Shown here: in pieces, positions 8,296 through 15,105 of the stretch
How positions within the stretch are numbered: position 1 is the first letter of the stretch
Layout: every line of letters starts with the position of its first letter
Source: an uncultured Kangiella sp.
GTDB taxonomy: Bacteria; Pseudomonadota; Gammaproteobacteria; Enterobacterales; DSM-103792
NCBI GenBank assembly: GCA_946481205.1
Contig: CAMLNB010000020.1
Coordinates: 1 to 24,420, forward strand
Reading direction: 5' to 3'
Length of the DNA stretch: 24,420 nucleotides
The notes under the pieces: model-generated
The model's input: only the letters and a program-made list of their open reading frames with translations
What the model was told of the DNA's origin: nothing
The model's database searches: none
Made by a program: the position numbers and the translations under genes

Positions 8296-9224
8296 CCCCA
8301 GCCGCTTACTTCGCGGCGCTGGCCCCGGCGCCGCTTCAGTCCCTGTCTCTCCCTGTTTTTCAGCAAGCCGGCCTTGATGTGCGGGTTCTGCGTGAGGATC
8401 TGCGCGATCCGCTGCTGGCCGGTAACAAAGCCCGCAAGCTGCAATACAACCTGATCGAAGCCGCTCGGTGTGGCGCCCGAACACTGATCAGCATGGGCGG
8501 ACCGCATTCCAATCATCTGCATGCGCTGGCCGAAGCCGGCCGCCGTTTCGGCTTTGCCACCGCCGCTTTTGTCCGTGGTGAGCTGGCCGAACCGCTCTCA
8601 CCCACCCTGAGCGACTGCGTCGCTGCCGGCATGCAGCTGTTACCGCTGACCCGCGAAGCGTTTCGGGCGCTGCGCGACGAGCCGGAGCCGTGGCTGAAGC
8701 AGTTCGAGCAACCGTATTGGCTGCCGGAAGGCGGCAGCAATGCCCTGGCCGTGCAGGGGCTGGTCGAAACGCTGCAACACGATGCCGTGGGCCAGTTCGC
8801 GCCGGATTACGTGCTGGTCGCCGCCGGTACCGGTGCGACCGCCGCTGGCCTGGCTGTGGGTTTGGCGCGGCTTCAATCGCATGGTGAAGTCTGGGCGGTC
8901 GCGGTGCTCAAAGGCGGCGGCTTTTTGTTACCGGCAGCCAAGCAGCTGCTTGCCGATGCCGGCGGCGCCAAACGGCGACCGCTGCGGGTGCTGACCGGTT
9001 TCCATTTCGGCGGCTATGGCCGTTGTCCGTTGGCGCTGCAGCAGTTCTGCCGCCAGTTCACCGAACAAAGCCAACTGCCGGTGGAACCGGTTTACACCGG
9101 CCGGGTCTGTTACGCCCTGCAAACGCTGGCCGCACAGGGAATGTTCCGACGCGGCTGCCGGTTGTTGGTGGTGCACAGCGGCGGCATGCAAGGGGCGCGC
9201 AGCTCGCTCGCACCAGCGCTGTGA
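8247..9224 (+). CDS. PLP-dependent D-cysteine desulfhydrase / ACC deaminase family enzyme
   Basis: A fold-type II PLP enzyme of the ACC deaminase/D-cysteine desulfhydrase family, 325 residues, normal length. Motifs in order: LLAGNKARKL with the PLP-binding Lys61, GGPHSNHLHALA (SNH at 88-90, substrate carboxylate/cofactor binding), PEGGSNALAVQG near 158-169, the phosphate-binding AAGTGATAAGLAVG, and PVYTGR followed by HSGGMQG near the C-terminus. The family opens C-S or cyclopropane bonds to give pyruvate or 2-oxobutyrate, ammonia and, for cysteine, sulfide; the exact substrate cannot be told. The ATG at 8247 lies inside the preceding gene and has no clear ribosome binding site. No other ATG/GTG/TTG precedes the conserved region in frame, so either this start works by translational coupling or a rare CTG at 8292 is used. 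Confidence 0.88.
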   Translation: MAVAVRNGDRQGRQPLTPAAYFAALAPAPLQSLSLPVFQQAGLDVRVLREDLRDPLLAGNKARKLQYNLIEAARCGARTLISMGGPHSNHLHALAEAGRRFGFATAAFVRGELAEPLSPTLSDCVAAGMQLLPLTREAFRALRDEPEPWLKQFEQPYWLPEGGSNALAVQGLVETLQHDAVGQFAPDYVLVAAGTGATAAGLAVGLARLQSHGEVWAVAVLKGGGFLLPAAKQLLADAGGAKRRPLRVLTGFHFGGYGRCPLALQQFCRQFTEQSQLPVEPVYTGRVCYALQTLAAQGMFRRGCRLLVVHSGGMQGARSSLAPAL

Positions 9225-9233
9225 GCGCTGACC

Positions 9234-9261
9234 TTGAAAATTCATCCGCCGGCCCTAAGAT
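9234..9261 (+). promoter_or_regulatory. Sigma70-type promoter for the ABC exporter operon
   Basis: TTGAAA (9234-9239) and TAAGAT (9256-9261) lie 16 bases apart, starting 9 bases after the stop codon of the PLP-enzyme gene. This leaves an untranslated leader of about 130 bases before the strong AAGGAG ribosome binding site of the ABC ATPase gene at 9398. Confidence 0.5.
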
Positions 9262-9397
9262 GCCCGGCGCGATGGTTCAAGATCGCTGGTCGCCATCCCT
9301 TGGATACAACAGCGTACGCGCCGTTGCGGCGATTGCCGATCTGCGTGCGACCTGCGCATGACAACAACACGAAACACCACAAGGAGCTCCTCGCGAC

Positions 9398-10327
9398 ATG
9401 ATTGAAATTCAATCACTGACTCGCCAGTTTGGTGAGTTCAAAGCCGTCGACAACCTGAGCTTTACCGTGCAAGCCGGTGAAGTGCTCGGCTTCCTCGGTC
9501 CCAACGGCGCCGGCAAATCCACTACGATGAAAATGCTGACCGGCTTTCTGACGCCAAGCGCCGGCCGCATCCGCATCTGTGGTCACGATATCGAAACCGA
9601 GCCGCTCGCTGCCAAGCAGCTGATCGGTTATCTGCCGGAAGGCGCGCCGGCTTACGGCGACATGACGGTCGGTGCCTATCTGGATTTCATTGCCGACATG
9701 CGTGGTCTGTCGGCCAGCAAGAAAGCCGAGCGCATCAAAACCGTGGTCGAGCAGGTGCAGCTTGCCGAAGTGTTGCAGCAAACCATCGACACGCTGTCGA
9801 AAGGGTTCAAGCGCCGCGTCGGTCTTGCTCAAGCGATTCTGCACGATCCGAAAGTGCTGATACTGGATGAGCCCACCGACGGTCTCGATCCGAATCAGAA
9901 GCATCAGGTACGCGAACTGATTCGCGGCATGGCAAAAGACAAGATCCTGATCATTTCGACTCACATTCTCGAAGAAGTCACCGCCGTCTGTTCGCGCGCC
10001 ATCATCATCGCCCGCGGCAAACTGCTGGCCGATGGCAAGCCACAAGATCTGTTGGCGCGCTCGAAATACCACGGTGCCGCGCGACTGGTATTTGCTGAAG
10101 GTGCCGTTCCGGACAACAGCAAGCAGCAGGCGCTGGCCGCGCTCAGCGGTGTCAAAGCGGTCGAAGCGCTTAGCACCACTGAATGGCTGGTGCTGCCGCA
10201 GTACGGCCAATCCGTGTTCGCGACGGTCAGCGAGTTTGTCCGCCAACACGCCTTGCCGGTGCAGCAGCTTTTTGCTGAAAGCGGCCGGCTTGACGATGTC
10301 TTCCGTGACGTGACGGCGGGAGTGTGA
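9398..10327 (+). CDS. ABC transporter ATP-binding protein, GldA-like
   Basis: Cytoplasmic ATPase subunit of an ABC-2 type exporter, 309 residues. Walker A GPNGAGKST (34-42), signature LSKGFKRR (133-140, the K-containing variant common in GldA/NatA-type ATPases), Walker B VLILDEPT (153-160), D-loop GLD and switch His189 (STHI) are all intact. A C-terminal extension of ~100 residues after the nucleotide-binding domain is typical of this subgroup. A strong AAGGAG lies 9-14 bases upstream of the ATG. It is the first gene of four: its TGA overlaps the permease start, so the two are translationally coupled. The neighbouring permease and GldG-like gene mark it as the GldA/F/G-type system rather than a drug or lipid exporter, but the cargo is unknown. 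Confidence 0.95.
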   Translation: MIEIQSLTRQFGEFKAVDNLSFTVQAGEVLGFLGPNGAGKSTTMKMLTGFLTPSAGRIRICGHDIETEPLAAKQLIGYLPEGAPAYGDMTVGAYLDFIADMRGLSASKKAERIKTVVEQVQLAEVLQQTIDTLSKGFKRRVGLAQAILHDPKVLILDEPTDGLDPNQKHQVRELIRGMAKDKILIISTHILEEVTAVCSRAIIIARGKLLADGKPQDLLARSKYHGAARLVFAEGAVPDNSKQQALAALSGVKAVEALSTTEWLVLPQYGQSVFATVSEFVRQHALPVQQLFAESGRLDDVFRDVTAGV

Positions 10328-11130
10328 TGATGGATGCCCGTACTGTGTCGTCAACCGAAACGAGTGTTGCCAGCATGACGCCAAACTTCTCCAAAACGCA
10401 CGCCATCAAAGTGCTGTTCAAGCGCGAATTTGCCAGCTACTTCGCCACCCCGTTGGCGCTGGTGTTCGTGGTGATTTTTCTGATCATGAGCGGTGTGTTT
10501 GCCTTTGAAATCGGCAAGTTCTACGAGCGCAATCAGGCCGATCTGTTGGCCTTTTTCAGTTTCCATCCGTGGTTGTATTTGTTCCTGGTGCCGGCTGTCG
10601 CCATGCGGACCTGGGCCGAAGAGCGCCGCAGCGGCACCTTGGAGTTGCTGATGACGCTGCCGGTTACGCTCTGGCAAGCGGTGCTGGCGAAATTTCTGGC
10701 TGCCTGGGCGCTGCTTGCGGTAGCGCTGGTATTGACCTTCCCGATGTGGTTGTCGGTCAACTACCTCGGTGAGCCGGACAACGGCGTCATCGCCGCTGCC
10801 TATATCGGCAGCTTGCTGATGGCGGGGGCGTTTCTGGCTGTCGGCACCTGTCTGTCGGCGGCGACCCGTTCGCAAGTGGTCGCCTTCATTCTGACGGTCG
10901 TGCTGTGTTTCCTGTTCGTGCTGGCCGGCTTTCCTCTGGTGCTGAATTGGTTTGCCGATTGGCTGCCGAAGCTGCTGGTGGATGGCATCGCCAATCTGTC
11001 GTTCCTGACTCACTACGATGCGATCAGCAAGGGCGTGCTGGATATCCGCGACATTTTCTATTTCATCGGCTTCATCGTGACGTGGCTGATTGCCACGGCG
11101 ATTGTGCTGGATATGAAGAAAGCGGAATAA
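10327..11130 (+). CDS. ABC-2 type permease, GldF-like
   Basis: Membrane subunit of the exporter, 267 residues with six hydrophobic helices. The first follows KVLFKREFASYFATPLALVF, the usual ABC-2 N-terminal cytoplasmic helix leading into TM1. The motif RTWAEERRSGTLELLMTLPV after TM2 is the conserved coupling-helix element (E-x-R-x-G-T-x-E-x-L) of GldF/NosY-type permeases. GTG (10324), ATG (10327) and ATG (10330) stand in tandem. GGGAG at 10318-10322 gives the best spacing to 10330, and 10327 overlaps the upstream TGA. The protein differs by only one or two residues among these. It is translationally coupled to the ATPase gene and followed after 30 bases by the GldG-like gene. Confidence 0.93.
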   Translation: MMDARTVSSTETSVASMTPNFSKTHAIKVLFKREFASYFATPLALVFVVIFLIMSGVFAFEIGKFYERNQADLLAFFSFHPWLYLFLVPAVAMRTWAEERRSGTLELLMTLPVTLWQAVLAKFLAAWALLAVALVLTFPMWLSVNYLGEPDNGVIAAAYIGSLLMAGAFLAVGTCLSAATRSQVVAFILTVVLCFLFVLAGFPLVLNWFADWLPKLLVDGIANLSFLTHYDAISKGVLDIRDIFYFIGFIVTWLIATAIVLDMKKAE

Positions 11131-11160
11131 CCCGGCCCGGAACTGAAAAAGAGAACAGTC

Positions 11161-13026
11161 ATGACCAACAAGAATCTGTTTTCCCGCGCCGGCCTGCTGT
11201 TGCTAGCGCTTGCCTTCGTGGCACTGACCATTTTGAGCACGCTCGTGATGCGCGGTTGGCGTATCGATCTGACCGAGAACCAGCTGTACTCGCTGTCGGA
11301 AGGTACCGAACGCATCGTCGGCCGCATCACCGAGCCGGTGCACCTGTATCTGTTCTTCTCCGACGAGGAATCGAAATCGCAACCGGAGCTGCAAGGTCTG
11401 CGCACCTACGCCCAGCGCGTACGCGAGCTGTTGCAGGAATACGAGCGCATTGGCAAAGGCAAGATCGTGTTCACGCTGGTCGACCCGATGCCCTTCTCGG
11501 AAGATGAAGATCGCGCAGCCCAGTATGGCCTGCAGGCGGTGCCGGTCGCCGATCGCAAAATCTACTTCGGTCTGGTCGGCAGCAACAGTGTTGATGAGAA
11601 AGAGATCATCCCGTTCCTGCAGCCGGACAAAGAGCAGACGCTGGAGTACGACATCAGCCGGATGCTGACCAAGCTCAATCGCAGCGCACCACCGAAAGTG
11701 GGTCTGCTCAGCGGTCTGCAGGTCAACGGCGGTTTTGACATGATGAGTCGGCAGCCGCGGCCGGCTTGGGTGGTGTTCGAGCAGATCAAGCAGCTGTTCA
11801 CGATTGAAGACATCAAGCCGGAAGCAACCAGCTTGCCAGCAGATTTGAATCTGCTGATTGTGGTGCAGCCCAAAGGTCTGTCTGAAGCGATGCGTTATGC
11901 CATCGATCAGTACGTGCTGAACGGCGGCAAGCTGATGCTGTTCACCGATCCGTTCGCTGAAATGGATCGCATGGCTGGTGGTATGGAGAATCCGTTCCCG
12001 CAGGTGCTGCCGGGTGATGACTTGAACAGCCTGTTGAAAGCCTGGGGCGTCAAGATCGATATGAACCAGGTGTTGCTGGATGCCGATCACGCGCTGTCGA
12101 TTCAGGTGACGCAAGGCGGTAACCCGGTGCGGCACTTGGGCCTGCTCGGCCTTGACGGCAATGCGGCGGGTCACAACCTGACGGCTGGTTTGGAAATGAT
12201 CAATATCGGCAGTGCCGGGGTGATCGAAACCTTGCCAGAAGCGAAGACCACGGTCACTCCGGTGTTGGTGTCGGGCACACACAGCATGCTCGCTGAACGC
12301 AGCAAGTTCGAGTTCCTGCCGGACCCAAGCGCCCTGCAAAAGGATTTCGTCAGCGCCGACAAAACGCAGACCGTTGCCGCTCATTTGACTGGCGCGGCGG
12401 TCAGTGCGTTCGACAAAGCTCCGGAAGGTGCCAGCGGCGAGCAGCGCAAAGAAGCCGTCGAAGGTGGTATCCATGTGCTGCTGGTTGCCGACACCGACGT
12501 CCTGTCCGACCGATTCTGGGTGCAGGTGCAGGATTTCTTTGGCCAGCGTATTGCTCAGCCATTTGCCGACAACGGCAACTTCGTTTTCAACAGCGTTGAG
12601 CAGTTCGCTGATTCGCCGGACCTGATTGGCTTGCGCAGCCGCGGTCGCTTCGCCCGGCCGTTCGACAAGCTCGATGAGCTGCGCCGTGACGCCGAGGTGA
12701 AATTCCGCAGTCAGGAAGAAGTGCTGCAACAACGGCTCAGTGAAACCGAACAAAAGCTCAGCGATCTGCAGAAGCGGATGAACGAATCCGGTGTGGTGCA
12801 ACTGAGCCCGCAGGAAGAGCAGGCCTTGAATGACTTTCAGAGCGAGAAGCTACGCATTCGCAAAGAGCTGCGAGAAGTCCAGCACCAGCTCAATCGCGAC
12901 ATCGAAGCGCTGGGCACCAAGCTGAAGCTGATCAACATCGCGTTGGTGCCGTTGCTGCTGATCGCGCTGGCGACCTTTATTGCCCTGGGTCGACGCAATC
13001 TGCGTAGCCGTAAAGCGCGCGACTGA
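11161..13026 (+). CDS. GldG-like ABC-type auxiliary transport protein
   Basis: 621 residues, anchored at both ends. An N-terminal transmembrane helix (~residues 9-30) is followed by the characteristic R-x-D-L-T-E-N-x-L-Y-S-L-S segment (35-47). The large periplasmic ABC_transp_aux/GldG domain spans ~50-310, with VGLLSGL and the segment around GGKLMLFTDPFAEMD that marks the family. A Gln/Glu/Lys-rich coiled coil lies at ~510-585 and a second transmembrane helix at ~590-609, with a basic tail RRNLRSRKARD. An AAAGAGA ribosome binding site precedes the ATG. In Bacteroidetes GldA/F/G form a transporter needed for gliding; in Proteobacteria the same gene set exists without known gliding and its role is not established. 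It is the third gene of the operon, followed by the attenuator-like structure. Confidence 0.92.
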   Translation: MTNKNLFSRAGLLLLALAFVALTILSTLVMRGWRIDLTENQLYSLSEGTERIVGRITEPVHLYLFFSDEESKSQPELQGLRTYAQRVRELLQEYERIGKGKIVFTLVDPMPFSEDEDRAAQYGLQAVPVADRKIYFGLVGSNSVDEKEIIPFLQPDKEQTLEYDISRMLTKLNRSAPPKVGLLSGLQVNGGFDMMSRQPRPAWVVFEQIKQLFTIEDIKPEATSLPADLNLLIVVQPKGLSEAMRYAIDQYVLNGGKLMLFTDPFAEMDRMAGGMENPFPQVLPGDDLNSLLKAWGVKIDMNQVLLDADHALSIQVTQGGNPVRHLGLLGLDGNAAGHNLTAGLEMINIGSAGVIETLPEAKTTVTPVLVSGTHSMLAERSKFEFLPDPSALQKDFVSADKTQTVAAHLTGAAVSAFDKAPEGASGEQRKEAVEGGIHVLLVADTDVLSDRFWVQVQDFFGQRIAQPFADNGNFVFNSVEQFADSPDLIGLRSRGRFARPFDKLDELRRDAEVKFRSQEEVLQQRLSETEQKLSDLQKRMNESGVVQLSPQEEQALNDFQSEKLRIRKELREVQHQLNRDIEALGTKLKLINIALVPLLLIALATFIALGRRNLRSRKARD

Positions 13027-13033
13027 GCATTCG

Positions 13034-13087
13034 CCAGCACCTCGCTCACTACGGGCGAGGTGCTGGTACCTCGTAACGCCCGTTTTT
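13034..13087 (+). promoter_or_regulatory. Overlapping alternative hairpins, attenuator-like
   Basis: Hairpin A is a perfect 12-bp stem, 13034-13045 with 13055-13066, with a 9-base loop. Hairpin B pairs 13051-13057 with 13077-13083 and 13058-13061 with 13068-13071 (6-base loop, 5-base bulge) and runs directly into TTTTT at 13083-13087, like an intrinsic terminator. The two share 13051-13066, so they exclude each other. The element sits between the GldG-like and DUF4340 genes in the same operon. Confidence 0.6.
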
Positions 13088-13136
13088 GAAAGTTGTTCTC
13101 ACCCCATTCCAACGAATCATCAGGAGCCATGCCCCC

Positions 13137-14210
13137 ATGAATCGTCGCCTTTTCAATCTGCTGGGCGCTGCTGCTGCCGTGTTGGTGATTGCCGTGCTGG
13201 CACTGAACTGGCTCGGCCCGCAACAACCGGATCGCGGTAGCCAGGACAAACTATTGCCGGATTTTGCTGCGACGCGAGCAAACATTGACCGCATTCAACT
13301 CAGCAGCAATGGCAAACTTTTGGTCGAGCTGCAACGCGACGCCGAGCAATGGCAGGTGGCAAACCGCGACGGCTATACCGCCAATGCCGGCAAGATCCGC
13401 AGCCTGCTTGATAACCTCAGCCAAGCCGAGAAAATGGAAGCCAAAACGGCTGATCCGGCACGTCATGAAAAGCTGGGTTTGAATGAAAACTCCGACAAAG
13501 CGCTGCTGCTGCGTTTGCAGGCAGGCGAGACCGTTGTGGCTGAGCTCATTGCTGGCAACACGGTGCACCGTCCTACCGGTCAATTCGTCCGGCTGAAAGC
13601 CGATAACCAGAGCTGGCTCATTGATCGCGAACTTGCCGCCGGCCGCGCCGCAACCGACTGGCTGCGCACCGATCTCATCAACCTGCCAGCCAGCAAACTG
13701 AAACGCGTGGAACGTCTGAAATCGCAGACCGTGCAGTGTGTGACGGCGCCATGCCCGCCGGTGGCCGGCGATCAGGAGTTTGCGCTCAGCAAAGACAAAC
13801 CGGAAGACAACAGTTTCACGCTGGCACCGATTCCGGCAGGCAAGGAAGCCGGTGCAGCCTGGTTGTTGGCCGGTCTGACCGACGCGCTCAACGCGCTGAC
13901 CGCCGCCGATGTCAGCCAGCAAACCGCGTTTGATTTCGCCAAAGCAAAAGCGACCATCACCCGCTATGTCAGCTTTGATGATCAGATCGTCACGCTGCAC
14001 CACTACTTGCACGACGGCAAACACCATGTCGCACTGCATGCGGAAGCGGGCCCTGCCGCGACCGATGATGTCAAGAAAGCCGTAGCGGATCTGAACCAGC
14101 GCCATAGCGGCTGGTTGTACGAAATTTCCAGCTACAAAGGCGAAGGCATGGCACGTGAACTGAGTGCTTTGCTGCAGGACAAGGGCAAGGACAAACCGGT
14201 ATCAAACTGA
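13137..14210 (+). CDS. DUF4340 domain protein, partner of the GldA/F/G-like exporter
   Basis: 357 residues: a short cytoplasmic N-terminus, one transmembrane helix (~residues 6-25) and a large periplasmic part. The mature region starts with repeats of the DUF4340 type (NIDRIQLSSNGKLLVELQRD... WQV, then a DNLSQAEK segment). This family regularly sits next to GldG-like genes, and its role is unknown. A small insertion with two close cysteines (QCVTAPCPP, near residue 200) could form a disulfide in the periplasm. The frame is open upstream to 13086, but AGGAG at 13122-13126 and the helix position choose the ATG at 13137. Expression may be set apart from the first three operon genes by the hairpins at 13034-13087. 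A terminator follows the stop codon within 10 bases. Confidence 0.88.
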   Translation: MNRRLFNLLGAAAAVLVIAVLALNWLGPQQPDRGSQDKLLPDFAATRANIDRIQLSSNGKLLVELQRDAEQWQVANRDGYTANAGKIRSLLDNLSQAEKMEAKTADPARHEKLGLNENSDKALLLRLQAGETVVAELIAGNTVHRPTGQFVRLKADNQSWLIDRELAAGRAATDWLRTDLINLPASKLKRVERLKSQTVQCVTAPCPPVAGDQEFALSKDKPEDNSFTLAPIPAGKEAGAAWLLAGLTDALNALTAADVSQQTAFDFAKAKATITRYVSFDDQIVTLHHYLHDGKHHVALHAEAGPAATDDVKKAVADLNQRHSGWLYEISSYKGEGMARELSALLQDKGKDKPVSN

Positions 14211-14215
14211 TATAA

Positions 14216-14242
14216 CAAGGCCGCGCGAGCGGCCTTTGTTTT
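14216..14242 (+). terminator. Intrinsic terminator of the ABC exporter operon
   Basis: An 8-bp perfect stem (14217-14224 with 14229-14236) with a stable GCGA tetraloop, followed by TGTTTT. It lies six bases after the stop codon of the DUF4340 gene and 25 bases before the next gene. Confidence 0.88.
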
Positions 14243-14267
14243 CTGCGCCAAGACCGGAGCCTGGCAA

Positions 14268-14564
14268 ATGGGTTGGCATGTGTATTTGATCGAATGCGAG
14301 GACGCCAGCATCTATACGGGCATCGCAGTCGATGTGGCCAAACGCTACGCGGCGCACTGCGCCGGCAAAGGCGCCAAGTACACCCGTTCACGCAAGCCAA
14401 AACGGCTACTGGCGCAGTTCGCTGCCGCTGACCGCGGCAACGCATCGCGCGCCGAGCATGCAATCAAGCAACTTTCTGCGGCCCAGAAACGGCAACTGGC
14501 AAGCGGGGACCTGTCCCTGCTTGCCAGTTCGCTGGTGAGTTTGCTGACAGTGCGCAGTAGTTGA
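14268..14564 (+). CDS. GIY-YIG nuclease-domain protein (YhbQ/UPF0213-like)
   Basis: 98 residues forming a single GIY-YIG domain. The hallmark appears as VYLIECEDASIYTGIAVD (residues ~5-22), with Tyr in the first strand and YTG in the second. The conserved Arg of the following helix (AKRYAAHCAG) and the metal-binding Glu in RAEHAIKQLS (~60-70) follow. The AKYTRSRKPKRLL segment matches the short stand-alone bacterial branch rather than UvrC or homing enzymes. Stand-alone members are thought to act on DNA, but their role is poorly defined. GGAG lies about 9 bases upstream of the ATG. Its stop codon abuts the stop of the convergent ybjQ gene with no base in between. Confidence 0.88.
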   Translation: MGWHVYLIECEDASIYTGIAVDVAKRYAAHCAGKGAKYTRSRKPKRLLAQFAAADRGNASRAEHAIKQLSAAQKRQLASGDLSLLASSLVSLLTVRSS

Positions 14565-14885
14565 TTAACGCACTTCCACAGCGGTGCCGCTTGCCGACAC
14601 CATCAGCATCGAGCCGCCCTGGCCGATGACTTCGTAATCCAGATCGATACCGACAATGGCGTTGGCGCCGACCGCGCGAGCGGCGTCGGCCAACTCGTCC
14701 AGTGCCATCTGACGGGCGTCACGCAAGGCGCTTTCGTAAGCGCCGGAGCGGCCGCCGACGATGTCACGCACCGAAGCCATGATGTCGCGGAAAATGTTCG
14801 CGCCGACAATGGTTTCCCCCGTCACGATGCCCTTGTACGCGACGATGGTTTTGCCTTCGAAGCTGGGCGTGGTGGTCATCAACAT
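14565..14885 (-). CDS. ybjQ: YbjQ family protein (UPF0145, heavy-metal-binding fold)
   Basis: 106 residues, closely matching the E. coli YbjQ pattern: [29 protein letters not shown], the signature [16 protein letters not shown]-type segment [15 protein letters not shown] and the C-terminal [13 protein letters not shown]. The family forms a pentameric dodecin-like or heavy-metal-binding fold and has no firm cellular role. The ATG at 14885 has GGGAGA about 7 bases upstream and is preferred over the ATG at 14879. It is the only gene on the minus strand between the exporter operon and the copper receptor. The possible metal link with the adjacent receptor is suggestive only. Confidence 0.94.
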   Translation of the reverse strand: MLMTTTPSFEGKTIVAYKGIVTGETIVGANIFRDIMASVRDIVGGRSGAYESALRDARQMALDELADAARAVGANAIVGIDLDYEVIGQGGSMLMVSASGTAVEVR

Positions 14886-15043
14886 GAACGCATCTCCCTC
14901 AGTGGCGGTGGGTTGGCTACCGCAGCAACGAGCCGTCGTCCGCAGGTGGCGACGGCGTGATCACAGCATACTGCGGTGTCGGCAACTGTGGCGAACTGTA
15001 AGCGGATTTAAGCAGCCTGGTCGGCGATGCTTACTTGCTTGCA

Positions 15044-15088
15044 CAGGCCAGCCGGCAACGGCGTCGCGAGGCGTTGCCAGATGGCCTG
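15044..15088. repeat. Two-part stem-loop downstream of the copper receptor gene
   Basis: An outer stem 15044-15050 with 15082-15088 (CAGGCCA/TGGCCTG) and an inner stem 15054-15060 with 15072-15078 (GGCAACG/CGTTGCC) are separated by 3-base internal loops on both sides, with an 11-base loop at the tip. It lies about 20 bases after the receptor stop codon (15106). No T tract follows on the minus strand, so it is a stable 3'-end hairpin rather than a clear intrinsic terminator. Confidence 0.55.
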
Positions 15089-15105
15089 CGCAGCAAAAGC
15101 CTGCA

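Noticed and set aside
13129..13140. ATG CCC CCA TGA mini-frame whose stop overlaps the DUF4340 start
   Set aside because: The ribosome binding site is only 2 bases from its ATG but 10 from the ATG at 13137, so the mini-frame is unlikely to be translated.
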